DNA of 64,000 bases, from assembly GCA_015680685.1 (NCBI GenBank), contig MNCI01035767.1, positions 759,472 to 823,471 on the forward strand, read 5' to 3'. Positions 24,865 through 36,620 of this stretch are shown in pieces. This DNA comes from Gnetum montanum. Lineage: Eukaryota; Streptophyta; Gnetopsida; Gnetales; Gnetaceae. Position numbers and translations under genes: made by a program. Below the pieces are notes generated by a model. It was not told the DNA's origin, searched no databases, and worked only from the letters and a program-made list of their open reading frames with translations. The number at the start of each line of letters is the position of its first letter. Position 1 is the stretch's first letter.

Positions 24865-25202
24865 GCTATCTAAAGAATTAGCATTGCATAAAATGATATT
24901 GAATTCACAAGCTATCATATTGACATCAACTATTTTTAGGATCCTAATAGAAGCTCAAATAGTAAGGAAATAAACAAAACAAACTTTGTTAACAAGAGGT
25001 GGCTTAAATGATTATCTCATTATTTGACAAGGATTTGCAAGCTAGTTGAAGTATCTTACAATATTATGATACAAATTGTTAAGGAAAGAGTAGTGCTGTC
25101 AAAACTCAAAAAAAAAAAAAAAATTAATAATATTTACTCTAAAGGAAAGAGTAGTGGCATTGGAACTTAAAAATTTTTTAGCGGTATTTACCCTAACATA
25201 AA

Positions 25203-25300
25203 GTCAAATTAAAACTTTATAATTGAATATCGCTAACAAGCGTTGAACCCATGCCCAAAAGTTACTAAAGGCTAAACCTCGTTAGTAGATTGTATTCAGA
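25203..25300 (-). mobile_element. tRNA-derived SINE copy, degraded
   Basis: The minus strand reads GAGGTTTAGCCTTTAGTAAC, then GGGTTCAACGC, then a body ATAAAGTTTTAATTTGAC. This is a diverged match to the 23.73-kb copy. It lies about 250 bp upstream of the intact gene's start codon. Confidence 0.5.
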
Positions 25301-25555
25301 TCTGCTTAGCTCATACTACCATAAATGCAATTTCATTTGGGAAATGAAACTTTTGAGGATTTTGCTTTTTCTTTTTTCCCCCATTTTTTTTAACGAAAAT
25401 TAACTTTGCAAAATTTGCCGATCATGACCATCAAAGTGCAGAACAGGCATCTCAAATATCAGTGCAATGCATTGCATTGCAGCTGAATTTGGTGGAAGAA
25501 GAGCAGGATCGCTATCTAGAACGACACGACAGGGAGAAGGAGAAGGAGAGGCGAT

Positions 25556-25978
25556 ATGGGTTCAATTACGAGAGGATTTATGGAGAAGGTGAAGGAGGTA
25601 TTTGGAGGAAGAATGAGAATGACATGGTTAGTGAAGAAGCCATGGCAGATAACGGGACCATGCGCAGATGCAGAGTACGAGGATGCCCTTCCCAACGCGC
25701 TTGATTATCGTACCTTTTGCCCTGCAACGGCGCCCAATCGCGTCCACATTCCGCAGTCTGAATCATCCACAGTCTATGATATCAAATACTTCACACGCGA
25801 TCAGCGCAGCCAAAAACTCATCAACGCAAATCGTCGTTACGTTGTGAGCAAAGCTCAGATTGAGTCCATCCGCAAGTCACGTCCCGATTTCTTCGATGGC
25901 GTTGGCTTTCCGCCCTCTTACCCTAACGATGCCGAAGTCCTTGACAACGACAAGCGCCCCGGTAATGGATACGTTTGA
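25556..25978 (+). CDS. Small conserved plant protein, possibly complex I ESSS-type subunit
   Basis: An intact 140-codon ORF, the only clearly undamaged gene in the window. It begins MGSITRGFMEKVKEVFGG. Notable blocks are KKPWQITGPCADAEYEDALP, YRTFCPATAPNRVHIPQSES, VYDIKYFTRDQRSQK and the ending KRPGNGYV. From memory the KKPWQITGP and VYDIKY-TRDQR blocks recall the small Arabidopsis proteins annotated as ESSS (NDUFB11-like) subunits of mitochondrial NADH dehydrogenase, but I cannot verify this. No transmembrane segment is evident, which is unlike animal ESSS. The ATG is chosen because it opens the conserved N-terminus. The G-GTAATG near the stop could alternatively be a splice donor. Base composition is richer in GC than the surroundings. 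Confidence 0.75.
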   Translation: MGSITRGFMEKVKEVFGGRMRMTWLVKKPWQITGPCADAEYEDALPNALDYRTFCPATAPNRVHIPQSESSTVYDIKYFTRDQRSQKLINANRRYVVSKAQIESIRKSRPDFFDGVGFPPSYPNDAEVLDNDKRPGNGYV

Positions 25979-26142
25979 TCGTCTCTGTGTGTGTTTATTT
26001 TTTTTTTTCTGTTCCAAATTGTTCTCCGGACCTCTTTGTCCCTAAGAATTTGGATGTAGCTGCTACTGTTTCACTGATTTTAAAACTCCGGCGCATGCAC
26101 TGATTGCGCGTTTATGATTTCCGTCCCTGAATTTGAATTGGC

Positions 26143-26148
26143 AATAAA
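26143..26148 (+). terminator. Candidate poly(A) signal for the 25.6-kb gene
   Basis: AATAAA in tggcaataaattttag lies about 165 nt after the stop codon, a usual distance for plant 3' ends. No transcript evidence is available. Confidence 0.4.
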
Positions 26149-26149
26149 T

Positions 26150-29100
26150 TTTAGCGTAATGTTTTAAATGTTTATTTGAGAAAGTTTAGAGCTTCCATGA
26201 ATTTGGGCAATGCAATGTTTTTCTATGGTTACATTGTTTAGAAGTTTGTAATTTGCATATCTGATTTTAGAAAACGGACTACCTTTATAACATTTAGAAC
26301 ATATTTGATATTTCCAACACAGCTAGTTGTTCCTATGCTTTGCTGTCTATCTTCCAAGATTAACCGAACAAGTTGTTCGAAACTGATACTAAAATTTTCT
26401 CTCAATGGTAAATATTCATCAGTCTACCTTGTTCCATTGTTTGTCCTTCGGAGCCTCGATTCCTGCACTAATAAATTTAAAAATCAAGTGAGTTTGATTG
26501 CTTGTTGGACCTTTAGTAGTTTAGGTATATATTTGCATATAGGTTATATTTATCTAGTCAAAAGCTTTTCGCTCTACAAAATTAAATGATTTGATTCTGA
26601 AAAACTTTTGAATAATTATTAAGAATATGGGAAATAATGGCTTAGTGTTACATAATTGGGTCCTTGAGGGTCACGTATTATTTACTGTTACCAAACTATT
26701 GTTGGCAGTTGGCCTCAACATAGCTTTTTTTTTACTTTTTGTCATGGATAATATATATATATTATTTAGTATTTGGGCCAAATATAAATTATTTACTGAT
26801 ATTAAAGTACCAAATATTGTTTACTGATACAAGCAATAGTTGAGGTGGTCTTTTCTTAATTTTCTACTTTTTTGTAATGGAGAACATGTATATTATTTGC
26901 CTTTACATGATTATGCCTGGAAATATATATTATTTACTGTTACTGAAGTATAACTGGTAGCTCGCCTATACTCTAGCTTAGTTATATATCTAGTATATAT
27001 CTATAAGTTGGCAAACAAAATATTTTATTTTTTTTGTTCTCGTAGAGAAAGATGTATGTCTTTACGGAATCCTCCCCATTCCTGTATAGAAAATTATTTA
27101 ATAGAGAAATAAAAAATGTGGCATATATACCTAATTGTATAGTTTCTTTCTCTGATGAATTAGGACAGGATACATGCAAAATTGCCATGAATGGTAGCAT
27201 ATACAGCTCAAGCACACACATACAATGCAAAATACTATTTAGCCTTACCTATCTACAATTGGTAGTTTACCTCTCAGCCGAAATGGCCCATGACCCTTTT
27301 TTTTGCTTTTCTATTTTTAATTATAGATTAAATATATATTATTTAGCATTACATTATCAAGCTTCCTAGAGAATTATGGATGATATATATACATATTACT
27401 GTTAATGAAGTACAATTGGTAGTTGGCCTATTGGCCAAACAAAAAAAAAAGGTTTATGGTCATTGTAGTTTAACTAAAAATTGTGATTTCTGACCAACAA
27501 ATCTTTCAATCAAATTGCTGATACTCAAACAATGATTGTTCTGGACTTCCATCTAAGAAGATAGTAATCTTCATAGATTTCAAAACAACACAGCATCTTC
27601 ACTATGCTTTTTCTTTCTTTTAAAGGATGTGTAATCCGAAAACTTAATACAAAGAAATTTTGAAGCAGAGACCACTCACTGTGTGCCAAATAGATATAAT
27701 ATGCCCTTGATAATCATAATTTATTATTGAAGTCTCCCTGTGGCCTTAAATCATAATTAAAACCTTAACCTTCAGTTTTAAGCTACGGTCCCCCTTCTAA
27801 CCATTTCCACTCATCTCTATTTTTATTTTACTTTTCAATTTTCTTCTGCTTGGATTAAGGTATTTGGAGCCATCTCAGCTTGATGTTGAATTTGACTTAT
27901 CCATCTTTCTAAACTCATTTATCTTCTTTGCTACCCTCAAAATGTCTATGCTTCTTCGTAAAGGAAAATTCCTTATGCTGAGTTGGCACATAGAAATCAT
28001 TTGTAACTTCTCATGGTAATGGTGAAGCAGATGACTGTTATGTTTCTGCTGCTTGTTAGACTATCCGGTTTCATGCTAACAGATCAATGTAATTTAGGTT
28101 TTATTTTGCAATGAATCTGAATCCAAACTACAGATAGCCACACCGTTTGTTTTGTTATTAAAACTGGAATTGAGTGTTAAACCTTGTAAAACTGTTGGTT
28201 TGCTGATTTCAAGACCTATGATGTTTATGCATTGTTTTTAAATATCATTATTTATATTCATCGGTGAGGCAAATATCATAGTTACATCAAATATGTTTTT
28301 TCTTTCAGTTCTGTTCAACTGATAATATACTTTTTTTAGCTCTTAGTCGATCTTCTAGATACTGGTGTTATAAAATTCAATTTGATTTGAATTTATGATT
28401 ACTTTTTCCTCTGTGTGAGTTGTGGTTTTGACTTATCCTTTGTTGGAAAACACTATACAAAGCTCATTAATTTGGCAAGCATATCTGATTTGATATTGTC
28501 TTCTTTGCCAAACATTGCAGTGTCTTTTAAAATGGTGTTTAAATCCTGTTCACAACTTTTTGTGTTTATTTAATCGTCAGACTTTCACCCTTTCACCCTC
28601 ATTTTCAATTTCTTTGATTTGATTCCTTTCATGAAATTGAATCTGAAATTTGATTTATTGTGTTTGAACACCCTTTCATGGAATTTCTTTGGACGGTTAT
28701 TATCAAAAGATGCAAAGGGTAAGACAGGGTTTTTGAATCCGCTCAGTGACGCGGTAGTATCGGACTTTTACCATTAAACTATACGTAGATTCCATGCAGT
28801 AGTAGTGTTTTTTTCACTCCTTTATATGTTATGATTTAAAGATCTCTTAGAACATGAAATTTTGCGGTTATTCTTATACTAACTCTTCAGTTTGGTTTAA
28901 CAATTGACTGTTTATTGTTATGTTATTCCCCATGTTCTAGTTACGTTCTACAAACGTGCTGTGTGGTCAAACAGTTTTGGTCCCAACAACCTCTAAAGTA
29001 AATGTGTTTACATCAAAATACCTAAAATTTTAAAAATCTATCAACTTTTTAGGCAAAACCTCAGTAATTTGATATTTTCCTTCATGCTGCCTCACCATTT

Positions 29101-30040
29101 GTACATGCTGATATACTTTTGAAGTTTTTAATTTGAATACATAATTTAAAAATTCATGTACCCGTCATCATTTTGTTGGAACTAGGCAACGATGGTGATG
29201 AAGAAATTAAAAACTAGTTTTCCATATATTTTGAAATAGCTTCCATGTTTTTATGAGATGCAAGTTTGAGGTATAATTAAGGCACTTCAATGTTTGTTGC
29301 ATTAGCATAAGTTACGGAAGTATTACGATGGATTTGCATTCTCGAACTATATATAGTCTGGTTTGGGTTAGAAAATCGTATCTACTGATTAAGTTATAAC
29401 ATGATAATTTTATAAATTAGTTTTTGTTATTTTAATTATATTGGGTACAAAGTTTATTTGAATGGTATTTTTTAAAGCATTCTTTTTGAGTTCAAGCTTT
29501 ACCTGCTCCAGGAAATGGTGTTTCTTTCCAAATTTGTTTTGATGCATACCCTCCTGCACCTAAGCCATGTCAAACTTAGGTTATAAAGTAATCTTACTTA
29601 AAAAAGAACCTAGTTAAGGAAATCATGATTAAAAAGGGCTTGGCATTTTATGCAGTTCCTGTACTGATAAAGTGACTGATAGTTATTAATCATTAGTATG
29701 ACATGTTGAAGATGTTTATGGTAATGGTAATGAAACCAGAAAAAGTGTTGATCTTTTTATGCAATTACTGTAGTGATAAAATGGTTGTAGATTAAATAGG
29801 GTCTAACCTCATGTGGTGTGCTTTCTTTTTCATGGTTCTGTTCCTGCCCATGGAGCATTGCCGGGCAGTGGTAGGACAGTATAATTGTTATATGTAAATT
29901 GAATCAAAAAATTATGCAAAACCATTATAATTAGAAATCCAGATTGCAATTTCAATATTTGGCTGATTTCAAAAGCATCTTTTGCTTTTCTCCATTTTTA
30001 ATTTATAAGGATGGTTTTTTTCCCCAAATCCTTTTCTCTA
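26150..30040. other. AT-rich intergenic region with degenerate long repeats
   Basis: Nearly 4 kb with no credible coding sequence. From about 26650 to 27430 a unit recurs four or five times in decayed form, built around tatatattatttactgtta, a nearby gaagta/caattggtag, and gttggcct. The remainder is T-rich and could in part be 3' flank or an unrecognised intron of the upstream gene. Confidence 0.45.
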
Positions 30041-30049
30041 TTAGGGCTT

Positions 30050-30783
30050 TTAATTATTTTTTCTAAATCCTTGGCTTGCTGGAAGCATTTTATGATGAGT
30101 ATGTTCATATTGTAAGATTGTTTCTACTGGCATTCTATCACAAAGCCCTTTGACAGCTGCATAGAGAACTAGTTTTTCAATAGGAAGTGGTGAATACTGT
30201 GGTTGTTTCAGCACTTTTGTAAGCCTAGCCCCTATTTGTAGTAGTGGGTGAGTAGCTGCAACATGGTCTAACCCAAATTGAACAAAAATGGCCAGTTTGT
30301 AGTATTGTGCCAATTATAGTTTGAAACTACCTCATTTTCGTAGCTTTCAACTAAAGTGGCAGACCCAATGTGACTGATAGATTATCCAATGTTGATAGCA
30401 GGTCTAATTCCAAGATAGAATAATTCTGATTCCAAATAGATCTCTCCATTTGTAATGAAGATCACATTGGTAGGGATATAGGCCAACATGGCTCCAGCTG
30501 GTGTTTCTATGATGGGTAATGTGGTCAAGCTACTTGCATTTGTTTGATCCAATCGTTTAATTGCTCTTACTAATAGATGGGAATGCAAATAGAACACATT
30601 TCCATGGAAAGCCTCTTGGCCAGGTGGTTGATGTAGCAATAATGACATTTGTTGATATGCCACCACTTGTTTACTCAAATCATCATAGGTTATGCCAACG
30701 TGTATTCCATTATTGCAAAAATAGAGTATAATGTGAGGAGGTTTGGAATGCCCATGTGTCTTTGGCATTTCCATGATGAGCAC
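30050..30783 (-). pseudogene. atp1: Nuclear relic of mitochondrial ATP synthase alpha subunit (atp1-like)
   Basis: Two minus-strand segments, 30783-30382 and 30313-30050, match F1 ATP synthase alpha. Diagnostic stretches are [75 protein letters not shown] and, after a stop and frameshift, QFGLDHVAATHPLLQIGARL and VLKQPQYSPLPIEKLVLYAA. The wording (ETELFYRGIRPAINVG, PKQPQYAPLPIEKQ in known atp1) fits mitochondrial atp1 better than chloroplast atpA. Changes such as RRPPGREAF to HQPPGQEAF suggest C-to-T/G-to-A decay. It is a mitochondrial insertion (NUMT) relic covering about the last half of the gene and is not functional. Confidence 0.88.
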
Positions 30784-31129
30784 AATGAGGAAATATTAAG
30801 GGCAAAACTCATTGCAAATGCCTCATTGTTTCTTCTAAACCCTTGTTGGTTTCCTTGAGAATATTTTTAGTGATAAAATGGCCATGCATGCATGGGAACC
30901 AATTGCCAACATCAAAGAGTGAAATTGAAAAATGTTTCATGTTACAAAATTAAAAAGTTAACATGTACATAAAGGTGAATCCTTAGAAGGATAGTTTTTT
31001 ATTAGTGTATTAATTGTTACAATATTTTATTGGTCAATGTGATTTTCTAAGTGTAATTCAAAGGGGAAACACTTTGCTTAACAAGATAATGAGCTAAGCA
31101 CTTGAGTCTTATATCATTGGCATATAACA

Positions 31130-31215
31130 ATGAGGTGTTAGCTTAGTGGTAAAACACATGATTTGGAAGCTCTAGGTCATGGGTTTGATTTTGATGTGGA
31201 GCCTACCTCAATGGA
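31130..31215 (+). mobile_element. tRNA-like SINE head
   Basis: The plus strand reads gaggtgttagcttagtggta (A box), then ggtcatgggtttgattttga (B box), with the spacing seen in the 23.73-kb and 58.1-kb copies. It is directly followed by the LTR-like sequence of element G. Confidence 0.6.
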
Positions 31216-31402
31216 CCCCAAAAGGATCCATTCCACAAGATTCCTAAGCCAAATGCAACCTAGAAGCAAGAAGAAGACAATGAATTAGAGAAAATTTTCC
31301 TTTTTATAAAAAGAACTCTCAAAAGGTAGAGAATTACACAAAGATGAGGAGCTAAACTCAACTCATAACTCTCCCAAGGATCTTAAAGGCCATACATCAA
31401 AT
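31215..31402 (+). repeat. 3' part of an LTR, element G
   Basis: A TATA-like ttttataaaaag lies at about 31301-31312. The stretch ends ...catacatca immediately before a primer-binding site. The U3 edge is not identified; the SINE head just upstream may have been inserted in it. Confidence 0.4.
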
Positions 31403-31414
31403 TGGTATCGAAGC
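31403..31414 (+). other. Primer-binding site (initiator tRNA-Met type) of element G
   Basis: TGGTATCGAAGC matches the common plant primer site TGGTATCAGAGC at 10 of 12 positions. It differs from the Athila/Tat-type site used by C, D, E and F, so G belongs to another retroelement lineage. Confidence 0.65.
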
Positions 31415-31616
31415 ACTTGGTTTGGAGGTTTCCACACTTGAATTGTTGATCTTCATCAAGCTTTTGAAGAAATTTTGAAGCTTTATAGCCACCTAGGGTT
31501 TGGAGAACCTAAGATTAGTAAAGATTGCTTGAATCTTGTTAGGTCAAGTTTATTTTATGATTTTTGAGCATCAATTTATTTGAAAGGCTAGGGTTTGAGC
31601 TTGGTGTTTTCTTTGA

Positions 31617-31934
31617 ATGAAAGGAACATTGTTGTGGATATTTGTGCATTTGCTTTTGGATATCATTCTTGTTGCTTTAAGTTTTACCAATAGGCCTATG
31701 AAAGGTATAGCTCCTAAGAAGAAGACAAATCAAGAGCTTGGACAAGGGCTTCAAGAGCTCAAAGGCTACTTTAAGGCATGTGTAGCTGAAATGCAAGAAG
31801 TTCTTTCCAAAGTCAAAGCCTACAAGCACCAAGATTTTGCAGAAACTTCAAGCAAAAGGAATATGGAGAAATTCAAGACTAACTTGGGAAATATTTTGAG
31901 GAGAATTGAGAGAATATCTTCTAGCCATCAATGA
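31617..31934 (+). pseudogene. Gag-like N-terminal ORF of element G
   Basis: A 105-codon plus-strand ORF. The likely true start is the internal ATG giving MKGIAPKKKTNQELGQGLQE. It continues with a helical, lysine-rich stretch (KACVAEMQEVLSKVKAYKHQ), probably coiled coil. It follows the primer site by about 290 bp, the usual gag position. Stops follow from 31932. The family is not recognised. Confidence 0.4.
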
Positions 31935-32328
31935 AGGAAAGAAGATGAAAGGTTTGATGAAGTAGAGATCAATGAGAAAAGGAGTTCTTAAGTATCTCTT
32001 ATTGAGTAAAGGAGTGTTGAATAGTCAAAGATTTTAAGAGAGGGAACCAAGACCTTCATCAAAGGGACCAAGAGATCTTCAAAGTCCAAAATGGTGTATG
32101 TTGTTGATCAAGGAGAGTTCCTACCTCATAAGTCATGGGAGGTGAAAGATCAAAGTCAAAGGAGTGGCAAAGATCAAGGAATTTCTTCAAGGAAGATCAT
32201 GGTAGCAATAAAAGGTATTATACTCATTCCTTTTGCAATTGTTCTATACCTTGTTGCAAGGGAAAGTAGATTCTAAGCCAAATTGAGGCTATCTCAAGGG
32301 AGAGAGGTGACTCTTGTAGCCAAGGTAT

Positions 32329-33150
32329 GTGAAGAATGATTGCTTTGATGATCTTTTTGATGAATTTGACGTTAAGCCCATGGAGGAGAGTTTACCTTTT
32401 GAGTTGTTACCTCCAAAATGGGATGAAGAGCTTGTTAATGATTCCTTTGAAAAGGAGAAGCCATTGGAATTGGAAACTCCTATTTGGGATCTTGAACCTT
32501 CAAGCTTTGATGAGATTGGACAACCACATGTTGAAAATCAAGTAACCAAAGATGAAGGGGCAAAGCCATGAAGAGGCAAGTGTGAGCTTTATCTTGTTGA
32601 TGGTAGTAATGCCTCTCATGTTGAAGCTAGTGTGATAGATGTTAGTATTTCACTTCATTTTGGTAGTGGTTTATTCAATGATAATTATGAGCATCATAAT
32701 CATTGTGGTGATTGTGATGAGAATGAAAGTCATGTTATGACTTTTGATGCCATTGTTAGTGAGAGGAAAATTAATAATGATAATTTGTTTGATGATGATG
32801 GCTATTGGGATAGTCATTATAAGAAGGTCATTATTGATGTTAGTGAAGACATTGATAATGGTATGATTTTTCAGAATTTGGAGATGTTTGTTATTGATTA
32901 TAGCAATAATAAATTTGTGAAATGTGTTGAAGAACCTGATTATCTTGGTTGTGACATGGATGAGCAGCATGAAGGCAATCCAAGATGTTGTGCTAGGGGT
33001 GAAAGGAAGCTAAGTGGTAGTCTTCCAAACATTAAAAAGAAAGTGAAGAAGAGAAAAAAGAAGGGAAGAGATGATGACATCACCCAACCCTTGTGTAATC
33101 CTCAATGTATCTTGGATATGCATGTGTATTGTTTGTATAGGTATGGGTAA
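32329..33150 (+). pseudogene. Acidic unknown ORF of element G, one internal stop
   Basis: One plus-strand frame of about 273 codons, broken only by a TGA at 32569-32571. The first part is strongly acidic with few basic residues (DCFDDLFDEFDVKPMEESLP, FELLPPKWDEELVNDSFEKE). The middle is rich in Asn, Asp and His (FNDNYEHHNHCGDCDENESH). The end is very basic (KKKVKKRKKKGRDDD). No retroelement enzyme motif is visible. I do not recognise it. The 3' end runs into sequence that belongs to element D. Confidence 0.45.
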
Positions 33151-33640
33151 CATGTCTTTTCAGTCACATAATGATACTAGTATAAGAGACCTTTGGAATT
33201 CCTAGAAGTAGCCTATCTTTAAGCATGGGTAACATGTCTTTTAAGTGATATCATAGGAATTCATTTTCTTTTATGAATTAATTAATTGGTAATTATGATT
33301 TCCATACCAAAGAACTATTTTTAGACATGGGTAATATTTCATTCAAATGAGATAGCAAGGTAACACTTGTTTGAGAACATGCTTTTATCATAATTAAAAC
33401 ATGAGTAATGACATAAACACATGGAGTAGTAAGACCCTTGATACCATACTATTTTCCTCTCTCTTTGTTTTTCTCCCTTTCCTTAAGGCATAAAGATCAT
33501 AAGTTAATTTTAGTTTTAATGTAAGAAGAATCGTATTGCTTTTAAGGTTAAGATCTTTTATTTATAAAAAGTGGAGGGATGGATGGTGTGGTCTCACTAC
33601 TTTATACAAGTGTTTACCCGATCATCTAGATAGCCCACGA
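33130..33640 (-). repeat. Non-coding 3' region of element D
   Basis: Inverted match to the 3' non-coding parts of B and E. It contains ggagggatggatggtgtggt at about 33572 and three spaced copies of a catgggtaacatgtcttt-like block (about 33145, 33224 and 33327, the last weak). No ORF is present. Confidence 0.65.
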
Positions 33641-36000
33641 CACTATCCAAACAACAAAGTTGGCTTGTACATAAACAACATGTCTTATTAACGCAAAATG
33701 GAAAAATCAAGATTAAATTAAAGGTTTGAAAAAATAAAATGTCTTAAAGAAATAAAAATTATAAAGAAATAGAAAATTACTAAAAATGAAAAACATATGA
33801 AGAATTGGAAAATTGAAAATAAATTGTTAAATAAAAATTGAAAAATCATGTCCTTACAAGCTCTTAAGTCAAATGTGTATCTCCATCATGACAAGTCAAA
33901 AGATGGAGATATGAAAAATGGAGTAGGCTTGGTCATACGTTGAGGTGTTAGTGAAGTTTTTAGCTACTAGGAAATCCTTAAATGATTTTACTATTGCATG
34001 TTGATCAAAATTAGCTTATTAGAGGAATCCAAGTGGTAAATCTTCATGGTGCCTAAATGAAAAATGAGTGAATAATGTAGGGTCCTCACAATATTTGGAA
34101 TTTTATTTGTCGAGATATATGTAAAGGTTTCAATAAAAGACCTTATCTCTTGGTTAAAAATCTACTTTTTATATTCTAGCATCATGATTTTGGTTAATGT
34201 ATGTCTTATGCACTTAATTCATCATAAGAACTATTTCTGTCTTTTTGTCTAGCATGTTGAAGTTCATGAGATGTTCTTTTTATGCTAGATTGATGTTGAG
34301 GTCAAGCTTACATGTTGTGTTGAGAATGTATAATTTTGCTTGTATGAGAAGTTTTGACAACTTTCTGTACACTAACTCATAGGGAGAGTAGCATATAAGG
34401 AAATTCTAAGTTGAGTGGTAGGCCCATAAGGCATCGTTAAGTTTCATGCTTACATATTAGTTATACCTGCTAATGGTCTTGGTCAGGATTTACGTGATTT
34501 CCTATTTATTATTTTTGCTTGACCATTTTCTTAGGGATGATATGGTGTTATCTATTTATGTTTCACCTTTAAGCATCTCATTAGTTTTCTAAAAGTAGCA
34601 ACTATAAAGTAAGTTTCATTATTAGAAATAAGTGTCATAGGCAAACTAAACCTATTTACCACACTTTGGTGAAAAAATCTAGTTGCATTCATGAATGTAA
34701 AATCTATTACCGCTATAGCCTTTGTTTATTTCATGCAATAGTCCACTACAATGATGATGTAAGATTTTCCATTGGTTATGGATGTGATGGAACTTATAAA
34801 ATCAATTCTCCAAAGATCAAAATGTTCCAATGGTTGGATCCACTATTGAGAATCTTATAGCTTATCATCATTTGTCCATCTCTTTGGCATCACTCACAAG
34901 AGTTGGTGAAGCAATATGCATTCCTAAAGATTATGGGTCAAAGTATCTTGCCATAATGATTTTGATGGTTGTTTTTCTACCTACATAACAATCTCCACAA
35001 GGTTTCTCATGTGCATCTTGGAGAATTCTAAGTTGATCTTCATTAAACATGCGCTATCGTACAAGTCACCTATGCAAATCTCATAGAGGTTACCCTTTAT
35101 CTCCATGTAGTACTTAACTTGATGAAGGAAGTATTATCTTTTCTTCTTGTCCCATTTAGTAGGGATCTTCTAAGAGTAAACATGAAAAAAAAAAAATCCA
35201 TGCATCATGGTTTGGTTGCATATGTTATGGTCATTGTTGCTTTTGCAAAAAGTATCTCATCAAGAAATTGATCATAAATAGACTCTTTGTCAACCTTCTT
35301 ATCCCATCTTAACCAACAACATTTTTAGTTCCTTTTTTATCAATCCTTGTAAGATCAAACTCCTACAAGATCACCAATCACAATATGATATGAGGACTTA
35401 CCATTAGTTTGTTCATTAAGAAGCATATTACACTATGATCCATGTACACAAAAATTGAATATCTAAGCATATAGTACCCAAATTTCTTAGGGGCATATAC
35501 CACAACCATGAGTTCCTTCTCTATTATGGTGTAATTCAATTATGTACTTGCAATACTCCTACTTGTACAATGGATATAATATGGATGTTTCTGATCATCC
35601 AACTATGCAAGTATAACATCCAATGAAAGGTTGATGTATATGTTACAATGTGGAATGGTTTAGACCAAGTGAGAACTCATAAAATTAGAGTTTTTATTTT
35701 AGAAGTTGAAATTCATGCTGGTTTTTTAATCCATTTAAATGGTGCATCCTTCTTTGTTAGCTCTACTAGTGGTTTGGGAATCTTGGAGAATTTCTTAATG
35801 AATCTCCTGTAGTGGCTTGTGTGCCCAAGGAATGATTGGACATCATTTACTATCTATGGATGTTGTGTTATTTCTCGAATTACTTTTATCTTTTTTGAAT
35901 CTACCTTGATCCATTTTTCTGAAACTCATTATCCTAAGATAATTTTTTTTTGGACCATCAAATGGCTCTTCTACTAGTTGAGCTTAAGATTTGTCTCTAC
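33640..36000 (-). pseudogene. RNase H/integrase part of Athila-like element D, strongly decayed
   Basis: No long frame survives. Position between the recognisable RT (about 36.0-36.6 kb) and the 3' non-coding region, together with short minus-strand matches to element B, identifies it as the rest of pol. The primary sequence is so mutated that individual catalytic residues cannot be assigned safely. Confidence 0.5.
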
Positions 36001-36620
36001 ACATTATTTCAACACCTACTTAAGACAATCTAGTATTTTCTCAAAGTATAATTCATAAGTGGAGAAGTCATTCATGAAGATCTTCACACCACTACTAATC
36101 TATTATTGAAAGATGTTGAAGACAAGTCATTGAAAGATTGTAGATACATTGCAAAGGCTAAAGGGCATCTTCCTATATGTAAAAATTTTCCAAGGACTTG
36201 TGAATGTTATTTTGACCTAATCTTCTAGGTCTATTTGGATTTGATTATAGCCACTACAACTATTGAAAAAGCTATAATACTTGTGGCATGCCATGATGTC
36301 TAACATTTTGTCCACAAATGGCAACAGAAAATCATTTTAAAGGTTGTCATGTTCAACAACCTAAAGTCAATGCAAATATGCCACTATTCTCCTTTCTTAG
36401 GTACAATAACTAGGGGCTCACTTACTATCTGCTACAAGATAGATGAATCCAACCTTTAGGAGCTTCTCTACCTCATTCTTGATTACTTACTTTAGTTTAG
36501 AATTCAATCTTTTTTGTGGCTATTTCTTAGGCTTGACGAAATTTTTTTTGTAAATTCTATGTTGGCATATGCATGGACTGATACTTGTGATTTTACCATA
36601 TAATGAAGCAAAGGCTATTG
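36000..36620 (-). pseudogene. Reverse transcriptase of Athila-like element D
   Basis: The minus strand reads IFMNDFSTYELYFEKILDCL and CVETNLKLN--KSHLMVQKK, which align directly with element B's VCMDDFSTYELDFKQSLDYL and CVEINLKLNWQKSHLMVQEG. The first catalytic Asp is changed (MNDF), and stops are frequent. It is older or more decayed than B. Confidence 0.8.

Larger units (their letters stand above)
22775..25450. other. Intergenic region with SINE-like copies
   Basis: About 2.7 kb without a recognised gene. A short plus-strand ORF at 22781-22930 (MFYNMKTYMSIVLELLHDLP at its start) continues in frame past one TAA to about 23000. I do not recognise it. The rest is AT-rich and holds four tRNA-like SINE heads listed separately. 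Confidence 0.5.

Noticed and set aside
28730-28800. A tRNA gene on the minus strand
   Set aside because: tagtttaatggtaaaa resembles an A box and gattcaaaaa a weak B box, but no cloverleaf can be folded confidently. At most a tRNA or SINE relic.
30050-30783. Chloroplast atpA origin for the ATP synthase relic
   Set aside because: [12 protein letters not shown] and KQPQYSPLPIEK resemble mitochondrial atp1; chloroplast atpA differs at these places.
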